A stretch of DNA of 32,860 nucleotides, taken from assembly GCA_902792985.1 (NCBI GenBank), contig CADBBT010000012.1:1-32860 (forward strand), given 5' to 3'. Origin of the DNA: Oscillospiraceae bacterium. GTDB lineage: Bacteria > Bacillota > Clostridia > Oscillospirales > Acutalibacteraceae. Both the position numbers and the translations under genes were made by a program. Every line of letters begins with the position of its first letter. Position 1 is the first letter of the stretch. Under the pieces are notes generated by a model that had not been told where the DNA came from, ran no database searches, and saw nothing but the letters and a program-made list of their open reading frames with translations. Shown here one piece after another: positions 23,149 to 31,146 of this stretch.

Positions 23149-26100
23149 AGTCAAACGGTGGTACAGATGGCGCAGTAACAAGCGTTAGCTGCTCAATTGG
23201 TTTTAATATGAGTTCTATTGCGCAGGCAAATTTGCCGAAGCGTACCGGTTACACCTTCGAAGGCTTTTATACAGAGGCCTCCGGCGGAACAAAGTATTAT
23301 AATGCTAATGGTACGTCTGCGCATGTGTTCGATTATGCAGGAATGGATCTTTACGCGCATTGGTCCATCAACTACAGCAATCTGACTTTAAAGCCAAATG
23401 GCGGTTCCATGTCCATTGTTAACCAAAACAATGAGACGCAGACGATTACCTCAAATTACACTTATAATAAGTCGTATCAATCGCAAATTACAGGAATCAA
23501 TCAACCCACACCTCCCAGCGGAAAGCACTTTACCGGCTTTACCTTTGGCGGCGATCAGAACGGTACGTGGAATGCAACAAGCTTCAGTTATACGTTCGGT
23601 CCGTTACAGGGCAAGACCGACACCCTGACCGCGAATTATGCGGTTCACTCTCATACGAAGGATGAAGACGGCGACGGTATAGCAGACAATGCGCCGACCT
23701 GTACGATGCAGGGCTTCTGCGATGTCTGCGGTGTGCCATACGAAAACGCACTTGGACATAAATTCGGTACAGAGTTGTCAAAGAATCGGGCAAAAGCAGA
23801 TCCAACCTGCGTTGTTTCTGCAGCAACCTGTACTGATGACGCAGTGTACTACTTCAAGTGCGAACGCTGCGATGTTACCACGAAAAATGTTCCCGATCAG
23901 CAATGGCAGGGACAAACCTGGATAGATACCGGCACTGCAACCGGACACCATTTCACAGTGGCATCTACGGATTACGTGAAGGAAACCGCGAACTGCCTGC
24001 ACGGCACGATTTATTATAAGACTTGCCAAGGCTGTGATATCAGTCCGATTGGTCTTTCAGATGCAACATGGACGGACGCTACTGATAAATTGGACCACAA
24101 TTATACCGGCGATTATCAGGCGCTTTCCGATAACAAGCACAACCGCGCCTGCGTCAATGGCCCGTGCGGAACTTACGGCATTGGCAGCACAGAAGGGGCA
24201 AGTGAAGCTTGTACGCCTGCAGATAATTTTGTCGTCGGCGATTACGTCAGCGATGATAACGAACACTGGGTAAAATGCCAGTATTGTTCTAACCTGACAT
24301 CAAACAAGGTCGGTCACACCTGGGACTACGCGAACGCTGTCTTTAACTGGGACGGCTATGCTTGCCCGAATGCGACAGTGACCTGCCCGGTCTGCGCAAA
24401 GACAAAAACAGTTACGACAACAGTGACGCACCAGACCACTGTTCCGTCGGGATGCTTGACAGAAGGAACTGAGCTTTATACGGCAAAGTTTACGATTAAT
24501 GGAACGGATTATACGGCCACCAAGGAAGAAGTCCTGGGTCAACTCGGTCACGATTGGCAGAATCCGGTCTACACCTGGAGCGCAGACAATATGTCTGTTA
24601 CTGCAAGACGAGAATGCTCGCGCTGCGCAAATACAGACCCCGACCACGGCGTCGAAACAGAGACAGTCGGTACCACCTACGAAGATACATTGATTCCGAC
24701 CTGTACTACAGAGGGAAACCGCCACTTTACATCTGCGGAGTTCACCAACACAGCATTCAGTGTACAGTCAAAAGATGTTACGCTTGCAAAGGACCTTGAC
24801 AACCACGATTTCACCGTGCAGAATGACGGTGCGGCATATCTGAAGAGCGCCGCGACCTGCGAAGGCAACGAGGTTTACTACTTCAAGTGCTCCCGCTGCG
24901 AAAAGTGCACCAACGACAACAAGGTCAACAGCGAAGGCACTTACGGCGGCAACACATGGACCAAGGCTGATACCGCGCTCGGCCATGAGTTTACCGGCGA
25001 TGCGGTCAACGCTGCCGCCGGCGAGCACTTCTACAAGTGCGTACGTTTTGACGACTGCGAATCCTACGGCGTGAAGAAAGACGGCGTTTGGAAGAAGAAC
25101 GAAACCGAAAGCTGCTTCGGCGGCGAAGCGACCTGCACAGAAAAGGCGATCTGCGAAGCCTGTAATACAGCTTACGGCTCCTTTGATTCGAACAACCACC
25201 TGTTCACTGCGGAAAGCACCGCGGCGACCTACCTGAAGACGCCTGCAACCTGCGAAGATAACGCTGTATACTATTACAAGTGCGCACGCTGCACAGCGAG
25301 CACGGCGGATTACAACGGCGAGACCTGGATCAGAACCGGCACCGCCAGAGGCCATAAGTACACCGGCGATTACAACGCGCTTGTTGTTGACGGTGAACTC
25401 AAACACAACCGCGCCTGCCGCAACGGCTGCGGAACCTTCGGTCTGGAAGTCAACGGTGTTCATACGAAGAATGCATCCGAAGCTTGTACGCCCGGCGATA
25501 TGCAGTTTGATGCAACCGGCCACTGGGTACAGTGCGTCTACTGCACCAACTACACTACGCCGAAAGCGAACCATGATCCCGTGAATGAAACTCCGTACAC
25601 AACGGATAACAACCAGCACTGGAAGACCTGCTCCGTTTGCGGATGGTTCACAGAAGCAGCCGGCGACCACGATTTCCAGTGGGTCATCGACAGCGAGGCG
25701 ACCTGCACCGAGAACGGCGTTCGCCATAAAGAGTGCCCGGTCTGCCATATGAAGAAACAGGAAGGCACGGTCATTCCGAAGCTCAACCACGACTGGAGCG
25801 ATGTGACCTACACCTGGAACGAGGATAACACGCAGGTCACTGCGACCCGCACCTGCGCTCGCGACGCAAGCCATGTGGAAACCGAGACCGTTTCGGTCAG
25901 CAAGACGACCAAGCCTGCGACCTGCGTTGCCACGGGCTCCATCACCTACACCAGCAAGAGCTTTACAAACAGCGCGTTCTCCGTTCAAATCAAGACAGAG
26001 ACACTGGAGATCGATCCGCTGAACCACAACAACAAGATCGGTCCGGTTTCGCTCAAGAAAGCGACCTGCACCGTGGACGGCGTGAAAGCGCACTACTATT

Positions 26101-28646
26101 GCTCGGCGTGCCAGAAGAACTTCTCCGACGCTGCCGGCACAGCGATCGTCACGGATGATGATCTGAAGATCGCGGCGCGCGGCCACGACTGGGATGCAGG
26201 CACGGTCACAAAGGAAGCAACCTGCACCGAAACCGGCGTTTTGACCTATAAGTGTCAGAACAGCACTGCAACAGAGTTCTATGCTGCTTGCAATGAAACT
26301 TACACGGAAGACATCGAGATCAACCCGGCGAACCACAATGGCCATCTCGCTTATGTGGAGATCGTCAAGGGCAGCTGCTTCGCCGACGGCGTAAGAGCGC
26401 ACTGGTACTGCGACGCCTGTAACACGAAGTTCAGCGATGAGCTCGGTACACAGGCGACCACGGATGAAGCGCTGAAGATTCCGCAGCGTGAACATTCCTG
26501 GAATGCGGGCGAAATCACGAAGGAAGCGACCTGCGCCGAAACCGGTCTCAAGGTTTACACCTGCACCTGCGCTGCAGACGATGAATATGTTGCCTGCACA
26601 CAGACGCGTGACGAAGTCCTTGAGAAGAACCCCAATAACCACGTCGGTGTCATCGACCCCGAAAATCAGAGTGAGCTGCGCGGCTACGTCCGCGAGAGCT
26701 GCTCGGCCCCCGGTTATTCCGGCGACCGTTACTGCCTTGGCTGCGGCGAGCTGCTTGAACAGGGCGCTGTCATCCCGACCCAGCCGCATACCTACACAGC
26801 GGAAGATATCACCGTTGAAAACGCGTTTGTGAGCGCAGCCACCTGCGTCAGCCCGGCAATCTATGTCAAGAGCTGTACGTATTGCGGCGTGCTTGATACC
26901 GACAGAACCAACACCTTCACCTATGGCGAAGTTGATCCGGCCAACCACGCGGCAGAGCTGACCTTCACGGCTTATAAGGCGACCACCTGCCTTGCCGCCG
27001 GTAACGAAGCGTATTACACCTGCCCGGCATGTAACTTCAACTTCTCCGACGCAGAAGGCCTCGACAAGATGGACAACGTTGTGATTGCCCAGCTTGAACA
27101 CAGCTACACCGGCGAAGCGGCCGATCAGGGCGACGGCACCCATAAGTGCCTGTGCGTCAACGGCTGCAACGAATACGGCCCGGCGATCGAGCACACCTGG
27201 AGTGAACCCACAACCAACGAACCGACCTGCACAAGAGACGGCTCTGCGGATTATACCTGCACAGCGTCCGGATGCACGGCAACGAAGCACGACGTTCTGC
27301 CGATGCTCGGCCATGATTGGCAGAAGCCGACCTATAAGTGGGCGGATGATTATTCCTACTGCATCGGTACGAAGATCTGCGCGAACGACGTCAAGGGCGA
27401 CGGCACTGCGGACCACACCATCACCGAAAAGGTTGAAAACATTGTTCGCACCATTCCCGAACAGCCGACTTGCCAGAAGGGCGGCAGATATGTTTACACC
27501 GCGACCTTCACCAATTCGGCGTTCACCGAACAGTACACCTCCGAAGTGATCCCGATGGGTACACACGTGCTCGTGAAGATCGACGCGGTTGCGCCGACCT
27601 GCTCCGAGGACGGCAGCATCGAATACTGGATCTGCTCCGCTTGCCGCCATTACTTCTCCGACGCGGACGGCGCGAACGAGATCACGCTTGCCTCCACGTT
27701 CGTTCCGAGAGTCGGCCATGATTACAGCGGCCCGGTCAAGGACAACAAGGACGGCACGCACAGCTATGCATGCATCTATGAATGCGGCTCCTACGGCAAG
27801 AAGACGGCGCACGCGTTCAACCGCGAAGTTGCCAACGATCAGTATCTTGACGTTGCAAGCGACTGCGTGACACCGGCGACCTACTTCTACAGCTGCGAAT
27901 GCGGCGCGAAGGGCACGAGCACCTTTGAAGGAACACCGCTCGGCCACAACTTTGTGGATCACGAGGGCAAAGACCCGACCTGCACCGAAGCCGGCTACAC
28001 AGCGCACAAGGTCTGCACACGCTGCGACGCGGCAGAAGGCAAGAGCGAGATCCTTGCGCTCGGCCACGGCAAGTTCCTGTTCGATCATGAGAAATCCGGC
28101 AGAGTGTATGATGGCTCCTTCGAGTGGGCAACTTACAGCTGCTCCAGAGGCTGCGGCGAAAGCTACACGCTGTTCACCGTTCATGCAAAGGATGCCAACG
28201 GCAAACCGATCGTCGGCGCGAATGTCACGATCGATGACGGCAACGGAACCACTGCGACCGGCATCACCGGCAATGACGGTTCCTTCACGTCCGACGTCCA
28301 TTTCCATGACGGCGAATACAAGATCAACATGAGCTACACCAGCGGCGACTCTGTGATGACCACAAGCGGCGATGTCCGCGTGTCCGGCGGCAGAGGCAGC
28401 GGCGGCACCGGTGCACTTGCTCCGACGAGTTCCGGTGATTCCTCCGGCTCCGGTCAAGGCTCCGGTTCCGGTTCCACAACGCCGACGAATCCGTCCGGCG
28501 ACAATTCCGGCGGAAACTCCGGTGGTTCCGGCAGCTCGTCCAGCTCCTCCGGCGCTTGCCGTTACTGCGGCGAGACGCACAGCGGCCCGTTCGGCTGGTT
28601 GATCCAGCTCATCCACAACATTCTGGCTGCCTTCAAGGGCAAATAA
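23079..28646 (+). CDS. Main part of the frameshifted giant secreted protein: InlB-type repeat, Cys-x2-Cys modules, CnaB-like domain, tail motif
   Basis: A GTG at 23079 would give 1855 residues. The native frame continues upstream to about 22962, so this GTG is probably not a start. In order: the glycine-rich end, an InlB-type repeat ending DLYAHW, a second beta-rich unit, then about twenty modules with Cys-x2-Cys and Gly-His corners (for example YYFKCERCD, KCSRCE and CSACQKNFSDA). Variants carry GDGTH...CVNGCNEYG. A CnaB-like domain (28161-28370) follows, then a Gly/Ser linker (28390-28550) and a tail with CRYCG, GPFGWLIQLIH and a final basic GK. No sortase motif is present. It is probably exported and retained at the surface. 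Whether it is expressed depends on the frameshift. Its layout parallels the divergent giant gene, so they are likely paralogues. Composition changes near 24800. Confidence 0.8.
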   Translation: MHRSDGSTSANGAPDFAKGTVSLKSNGGTDGAVTSVSCSIGFNMSSIAQANLPKRTGYTFEGFYTEASGGTKYYNANGTSAHVFDYAGMDLYAHWSINYSNLTLKPNGGSMSIVNQNNETQTITSNYTYNKSYQSQITGINQPTPPSGKHFTGFTFGGDQNGTWNATSFSYTFGPLQGKTDTLTANYAVHSHTKDEDGDGIADNAPTCTMQGFCDVCGVPYENALGHKFGTELSKNRAKADPTCVVSAATCTDDAVYYFKCERCDVTTKNVPDQQWQGQTWIDTGTATGHHFTVASTDYVKETANCLHGTIYYKTCQGCDISPIGLSDATWTDATDKLDHNYTGDYQALSDNKHNRACVNGPCGTYGIGSTEGASEACTPADNFVVGDYVSDDNEHWVKCQYCSNLTSNKVGHTWDYANAVFNWDGYACPNATVTCPVCAKTKTVTTTVTHQTTVPSGCLTEGTELYTAKFTINGTDYTATKEEVLGQLGHDWQNPVYTWSADNMSVTARRECSRCANTDPDHGVETETVGTTYEDTLIPTCTTEGNRHFTSAEFTNTAFSVQSKDVTLAKDLDNHDFTVQNDGAAYLKSAATCEGNEVYYFKCSRCEKCTNDNKVNSEGTYGGNTWTKADTALGHEFTGDAVNAAAGEHFYKCVRFDDCESYGVKKDGVWKKNETESCFGGEATCTEKAICEACNTAYGSFDSNNHLFTAESTAATYLKTPATCEDNAVYYYKCARCTASTADYNGETWIRTGTARGHKYTGDYNALVVDGELKHNRACRNGCGTFGLEVNGVHTKNASEACTPGDMQFDATGHWVQCVYCTNYTTPKANHDPVNETPYTTDNNQHWKTCSVCGWFTEAAGDHDFQWVIDSEATCTENGVRHKECPVCHMKKQEGTVIPKLNHDWSDVTYTWNEDNTQVTATRTCARDASHVETETVSVSKTTKPATCVATGSITYTSKSFTNSAFSVQIKTETLEIDPLNHNNKIGPVSLKKATCTVDGVKAHYYCSACQKNFSDAAGTAIVTDDDLKIAARGHDWDAGTVTKEATCTETGVLTYKCQNSTATEFYAACNETYTEDIEINPANHNGHLAYVEIVKGSCFADGVRAHWYCDACNTKFSDELGTQATTDEALKIPQREHSWNAGEITKEATCAETGLKVYTCTCAADDEYVACTQTRDEVLEKNPNNHVGVIDPENQSELRGYVRESCSAPGYSGDRYCLGCGELLEQGAVIPTQPHTYTAEDITVENAFVSAATCVSPAIYVKSCTYCGVLDTDRTNTFTYGEVDPANHAAELTFTAYKATTCLAAGNEAYYTCPACNFNFSDAEGLDKMDNVVIAQLEHSYTGEAADQGDGTHKCLCVNGCNEYGPAIEHTWSEPTTNEPTCTRDGSADYTCTASGCTATKHDVLPMLGHDWQKPTYKWADDYSYCIGTKICANDVKGDGTADHTITEKVENIVRTIPEQPTCQKGGRYVYTATFTNSAFTEQYTSEVIPMGTHVLVKIDAVAPTCSEDGSIEYWICSACRHYFSDADGANEITLASTFVPRVGHDYSGPVKDNKDGTHSYACIYECGSYGKKTAHAFNREVANDQYLDVASDCVTPATYFYSCECGAKGTSTFEGTPLGHNFVDHEGKDPTCTEAGYTAHKVCTRCDAAEGKSEILALGHGKFLFDHEKSGRVYDGSFEWATYSCSRGCGESYTLFTVHAKDANGKPIVGANVTIDDGNGTTATGITGNDGSFTSDVHFHDGEYKINMSYTSGDSVMTTSGDVRVSGGRGSGGTGALAPTSSGDSSGSGQGSGSGSTTPTNPSGDNSGGNSGGSGSSSSSSGACRYCGETHSGPFGWLIQLIHNILAAFKGK

Positions 28647-28671
28647 GTCAGAAACGATAACAACCGAATAT

Positions 28672-28713
28672 AAAGCAAACACCTCTGCGCGAAATGCGCG
28701 GAGGTGTTGCTTT
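28672..28713. terminator. Long bidirectional terminator after the plus giant gene
   Basis: An AAAGCAAACACCTCTGCGC arm pairs with GCGCGGAGGTGTTGCTTT (one bulge and one wobble). A-rich and T-rich ends allow use from both sides, for the giant gene and the convergent membrane-protein gene. Confidence 0.8.
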
Positions 28714-28714
28714 A

Positions 28715-28770
28715 TCAGCTGTTAGCCGTTAGCTGTTAGCTGTTTGCTGACAGCTGTAATCTGTGAATCG
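28715..28770 (+). repeat. Third, decayed heptanucleotide array
   Basis: Units TCAGCTG, TTAGCCG, TTAGCTG twice, then TTTGCTG, ACAGCTG, TAATCTG and TGAATCG. The phase and consensus are the same as at 12124-12200, again between convergent genes. Confidence 0.7.
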
Positions 28771-28778
28771 GCGGGTCC

Positions 28779-29477
28779 TTAGATTTTAAACCATGCTTCC
28801 ACCTTTGGGAACAACGCCGGGAAACGGAAGAACCGATCGAAGAATTTGCCGAAGAGCCCGATCAGCAGCCCATTGAGAGCCGTCATGATCAGCGTGCCGA
28901 CGCCGATCCCGCGAAAGCCGTGGAAAAAGAGCAGCGTCAGCGCAACGGCAATCAGCAAGCAGGTGGCGTCAAAGCCGATCTTAAATTTGTTGCGGTTCAG
29001 CGGATAACGTTCGCAGACCGCTTTCACAAAGAAATCATACACCTGCGGGTAAAGATAAGTGCGGTAAAACAATGCAACGGAAAACGCCGTTAGCAGCATC
29101 CCGCCGCCGAAAAGCAGACACCGCAGCCGGAACGCCATGCTGCCCGGCGGGGTGAGGTCCGGATTGAACACGGGGATCACCTTGCGCCAAAAGTCCAGTA
29201 CCGCGCCGTAGATCAGGCAGGTTGCAAAGGAGAAAAAGTAGGGGAGGCGGATCCTTTTCAATATGACGCACAGCGTGGCAAAGAGGATCGCTTGCACGAT
29301 GTATTCGCTTTGGCCGAATGTGAGCGCATCCACGCGCAGCGAAACGATGTATGCCGGCGCAACGACCATGGAAACGCCGAAATTTGCGCTTGCAACCATG
29401 GCAACCGCGAAAGAAAGCAGCAGCACCGAGGCAAGATATGCGATCTCTGACGGGACGGAAAACTTTTTTTCTTTCAT
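28779..29477 (-). CDS. YitT/YczE-like integral membrane protein
   Basis: The 232-residue, very hydrophobic protein has about five membrane segments (roughly 10-32, 48-68, 72-92, 112-135 and 168-200). The N-terminal stretch ASVLLLSFAVAMVASANFGVS and the following PAYIVSLRVDALTFGQSEY resemble the YczE/YyaS/YitT group of uncharacterised membrane proteins (DUF6198-like). The family is placed with transporters by similarity, but its substrate is unknown. The ATG at 29477 follows AAGGTGAT, and a TTGCAA/TATACT promoter lies upstream. A start 60 bp further out would overlap the promoter. It is monocistronic and divergent from malQ. The assignment is from sequence character only. Confidence 0.68.
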   Translation of the reverse strand: MKEKKFSVPSEIAYLASVLLLSFAVAMVASANFGVSMVVAPAYIVSLRVDALTFGQSEYIVQAILFATLCVILKRIRLPYFFSFATCLIYGAVLDFWRKVIPVFNPDLTPPGSMAFRLRCLLFGGGMLLTAFSVALFYRTYLYPQVYDFFVKAVCERYPLNRNKFKIGFDATCLLIAVALTLLFFHGFRGIGVGTLIMTALNGLLIGLFGKFFDRFFRFPALFPKVEAWFKI

Positions 29478-29508
29478 GAAATCACCTTTTTCTAACCGGA
29501 TGGCTAAT

Positions 29509-29537
29509 AGTATACCCGCTTGCTCAAAAAGTTGCAA
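29509..29537 (-). promoter_or_regulatory. Promoter of the YitT/YczE-like gene
   Basis: On the minus strand: TTGCAA (29532-29537), a 17-nt spacer and TATACT (29509-29514), about 30 bp before the start. Confidence 0.72.
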
Positions 29538-29555
29538 GTATTTTTTTTGTCAAGG

Positions 29556-29584
29556 TTGTTTTTTTTCGCGCGTTATGGTAAAAT
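29556..29584 (+). promoter_or_regulatory. Extended -10 promoter of malQ
   Basis: A TGG-TAAAAT extended -10 (29576-29584) with a weak -35 TTGTTT (29556-29561), 17-nt spacer. The start codon is 29 bp downstream. Confidence 0.62.
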
Positions 29585-29613
29585 ATACGAAATACGAAAC
29601 AAGAGGGATCAAA

Positions 29614-31146
29614 ATGAAGCAAACCCGTAGTGCCGGTGTGCTGCTGCACATCACATCTCTGCCCGGTCCGTTCGGCACCGGTGTTTTGGGCGAAGAGGCC
29701 GCAGCCTTTGTGCGGCAGTTGACCGAGATGCATTTCCATTACTGGCAGGTACTGCCTTTGTGCCCGGTGGATGCAAACGGTTCTCCCTATTGCTCCTTCA
29801 GCGCGTTTGCGGGGAATCTGTCGCTGATCGATCCGCGAAAACTGCAAGCAGAAGGACTGCTCACCGAAGCGGAAGTGCGCGAAAACGTTTACGACGGCAG
29901 CGTCTATACCGCGAGTCACGCCTTTGCGCTTGAACATCGCATTTGCGCGCTGAAAAAAGCCTTTGCGCGCCGCACTGACGATCACAGGGCGCTCGCTGCG
30001 CTCTTTGCCGAACAAAACCCCTGGGTGCGCGATTATGCGCTGTTTATGGCGCTCAAGGATGCTAACGGACAAAAGCCCTGGTGGGAATGGCCGAAGGAAC
30101 AGGCGGACGCGGCGCAGGCAAGAAAGCAGGCTGATGCTTTCAGCGAACAGATCGATTTTTATATTTTTGCGCAGTACATTTTCTTCACGCAGTTCCGTGC
30201 GCTGAAGGAATACGCCAACAGCCGTGGTGTTTTTCTCATCGGCGATATGCCGATCTATGTCAGCCTTGACAGTGTGGATGTTTGGAGCAACCGCGCACTG
30301 TTTGAAATGGACAAAGAGACATTTTCACCTGCCCGTGTGGCCGGTGTGCCGCCCGATTATTTTTCCGAGGACGGTCAGCTTTGGGGCAATCCGCTCTATG
30401 ACTGGAAAGCAATGAAAAAGACCGGCTACGCCTGGTGGATCGATCGCATCCGCCACGCCGGAAAGCTTTATGACCGTGTGCGGATCGACCATTTTCGCGC
30501 CTTCGCCTCCTATTGGGCGATCCCGTTCGAAAGCAAGAGCGCAAAGGTCGGCGTTTGGGAAAAGGGTCCGGGCATGGCGCTGTTCAACGCTGTGAAAAAA
30601 GCGCTGCCCGATGTGGACATCATTGCGGAGGATCTGGGCATTTTCGGAGAAGATGTGGTGCAGCTGCTTTCAGACAGCGGTTTTCCGGGCATGCGCGTGG
30701 TGCAGTTCGGCTTTGATCCCGGCGGCGACAGCACGCATCTTCCGCACAATTACCCGAAAAACTGCATCGCCTATCTCGGCACGCACGACAACAACACGCT
30801 GCTTGGCTGGCTGTGGGATGCTGCGCCCGCCGAACGCGATTACGCGCTGCGCTACTGCTGCTTTGGCGGCAGAGAATGGGGCGAGGGCGGTTTTTATTCC
30901 GGTTCCTGCCGCGCGATCATCGAAACCGTCTGGCGCAGCAGCGCCGATACGGCGATCGTTGCCGTGCAGGATATGTGCGGCTTTGGCAAGGATGCGCGCA
31001 TGAACATCCCCGGAACAATGGGCGAAAACTGGACGTGGCGCATCAGTGCAGATGCGCTGTCCATGATCGATCAGAACTACTACCGGCAGATCAACGATAT
31101 TTACAGAAGATACTACTCTCCGGAAAGGACGACGAACCATGATTGA
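29614..31146 (+). CDS. malQ: 4-alpha-glucanotransferase (GH77 amylomaltase)
   Basis: The 510-residue protein moves maltooligosaccharide segments between glucans, releasing glucose for glycolysis and helping in glycogen or maltodextrin use. GH77 marks: [18 protein letters not shown] near the N terminus, [15 protein letters not shown] (nucleophile Asp292), IIAEDLGIF (acid/base Glu339) and GTHDNNT (Asp392). The three catalytic residues fall almost exactly where they do in the Thermus enzyme, and the length is standard. The start is set by AAGAGGG before the ATG. A longer open frame upstream is antisense to the membrane-protein gene. The final 8 bp overlap the next gene, suggesting coupled translation. 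No signal peptide is present, so it acts in the cytoplasm. Confidence 0.96.
   Translation: MKQTRSAGVLLHITSLPGPFGTGVLGEEAAAFVRQLTEMHFHYWQVLPLCPVDANGSPYCSFSAFAGNLSLIDPRKLQAEGLLTEAEVRENVYDGSVYTASHAFALEHRICALKKAFARRTDDHRALAALFAEQNPWVRDYALFMALKDANGQKPWWEWPKEQADAAQARKQADAFSEQIDFYIFAQYIFFTQFRALKEYANSRGVFLIGDMPIYVSLDSVDVWSNRALFEMDKETFSPARVAGVPPDYFSEDGQLWGNPLYDWKAMKKTGYAWWIDRIRHAGKLYDRVRIDHFRAFASYWAIPFESKSAKVGVWEKGPGMALFNAVKKALPDVDIIAEDLGIFGEDVVQLLSDSGFPGMRVVQFGFDPGGDSTHLPHNYPKNCIAYLGTHDNNTLLGWLWDAAPAERDYALRYCCFGGREWGEGGFYSGSCRAIIETVWRSSADTAIVAVQDMCGFGKDARMNIPGTMGENWTWRISADALSMIDQNYYRQINDIYRRYYSPERTTNHD

Noticed and set aside
28390-28646. LPXTG sortase signal
   Set aside because: No LPXTG-like motif followed by a hydrophobic helix and basic tail was found in either giant protein.
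24768-28682. Minus-strand open frame of 1304 codons
   Set aside because: It is antisense to the plus giant gene and repeats because that gene repeats. No start context or domain is visible.
29263-29613. N-terminal extension of malQ
   Set aside because: The extra 117 codons are antisense to the YitT-like gene. The ATG at 29614 gives the normal MalQ length.
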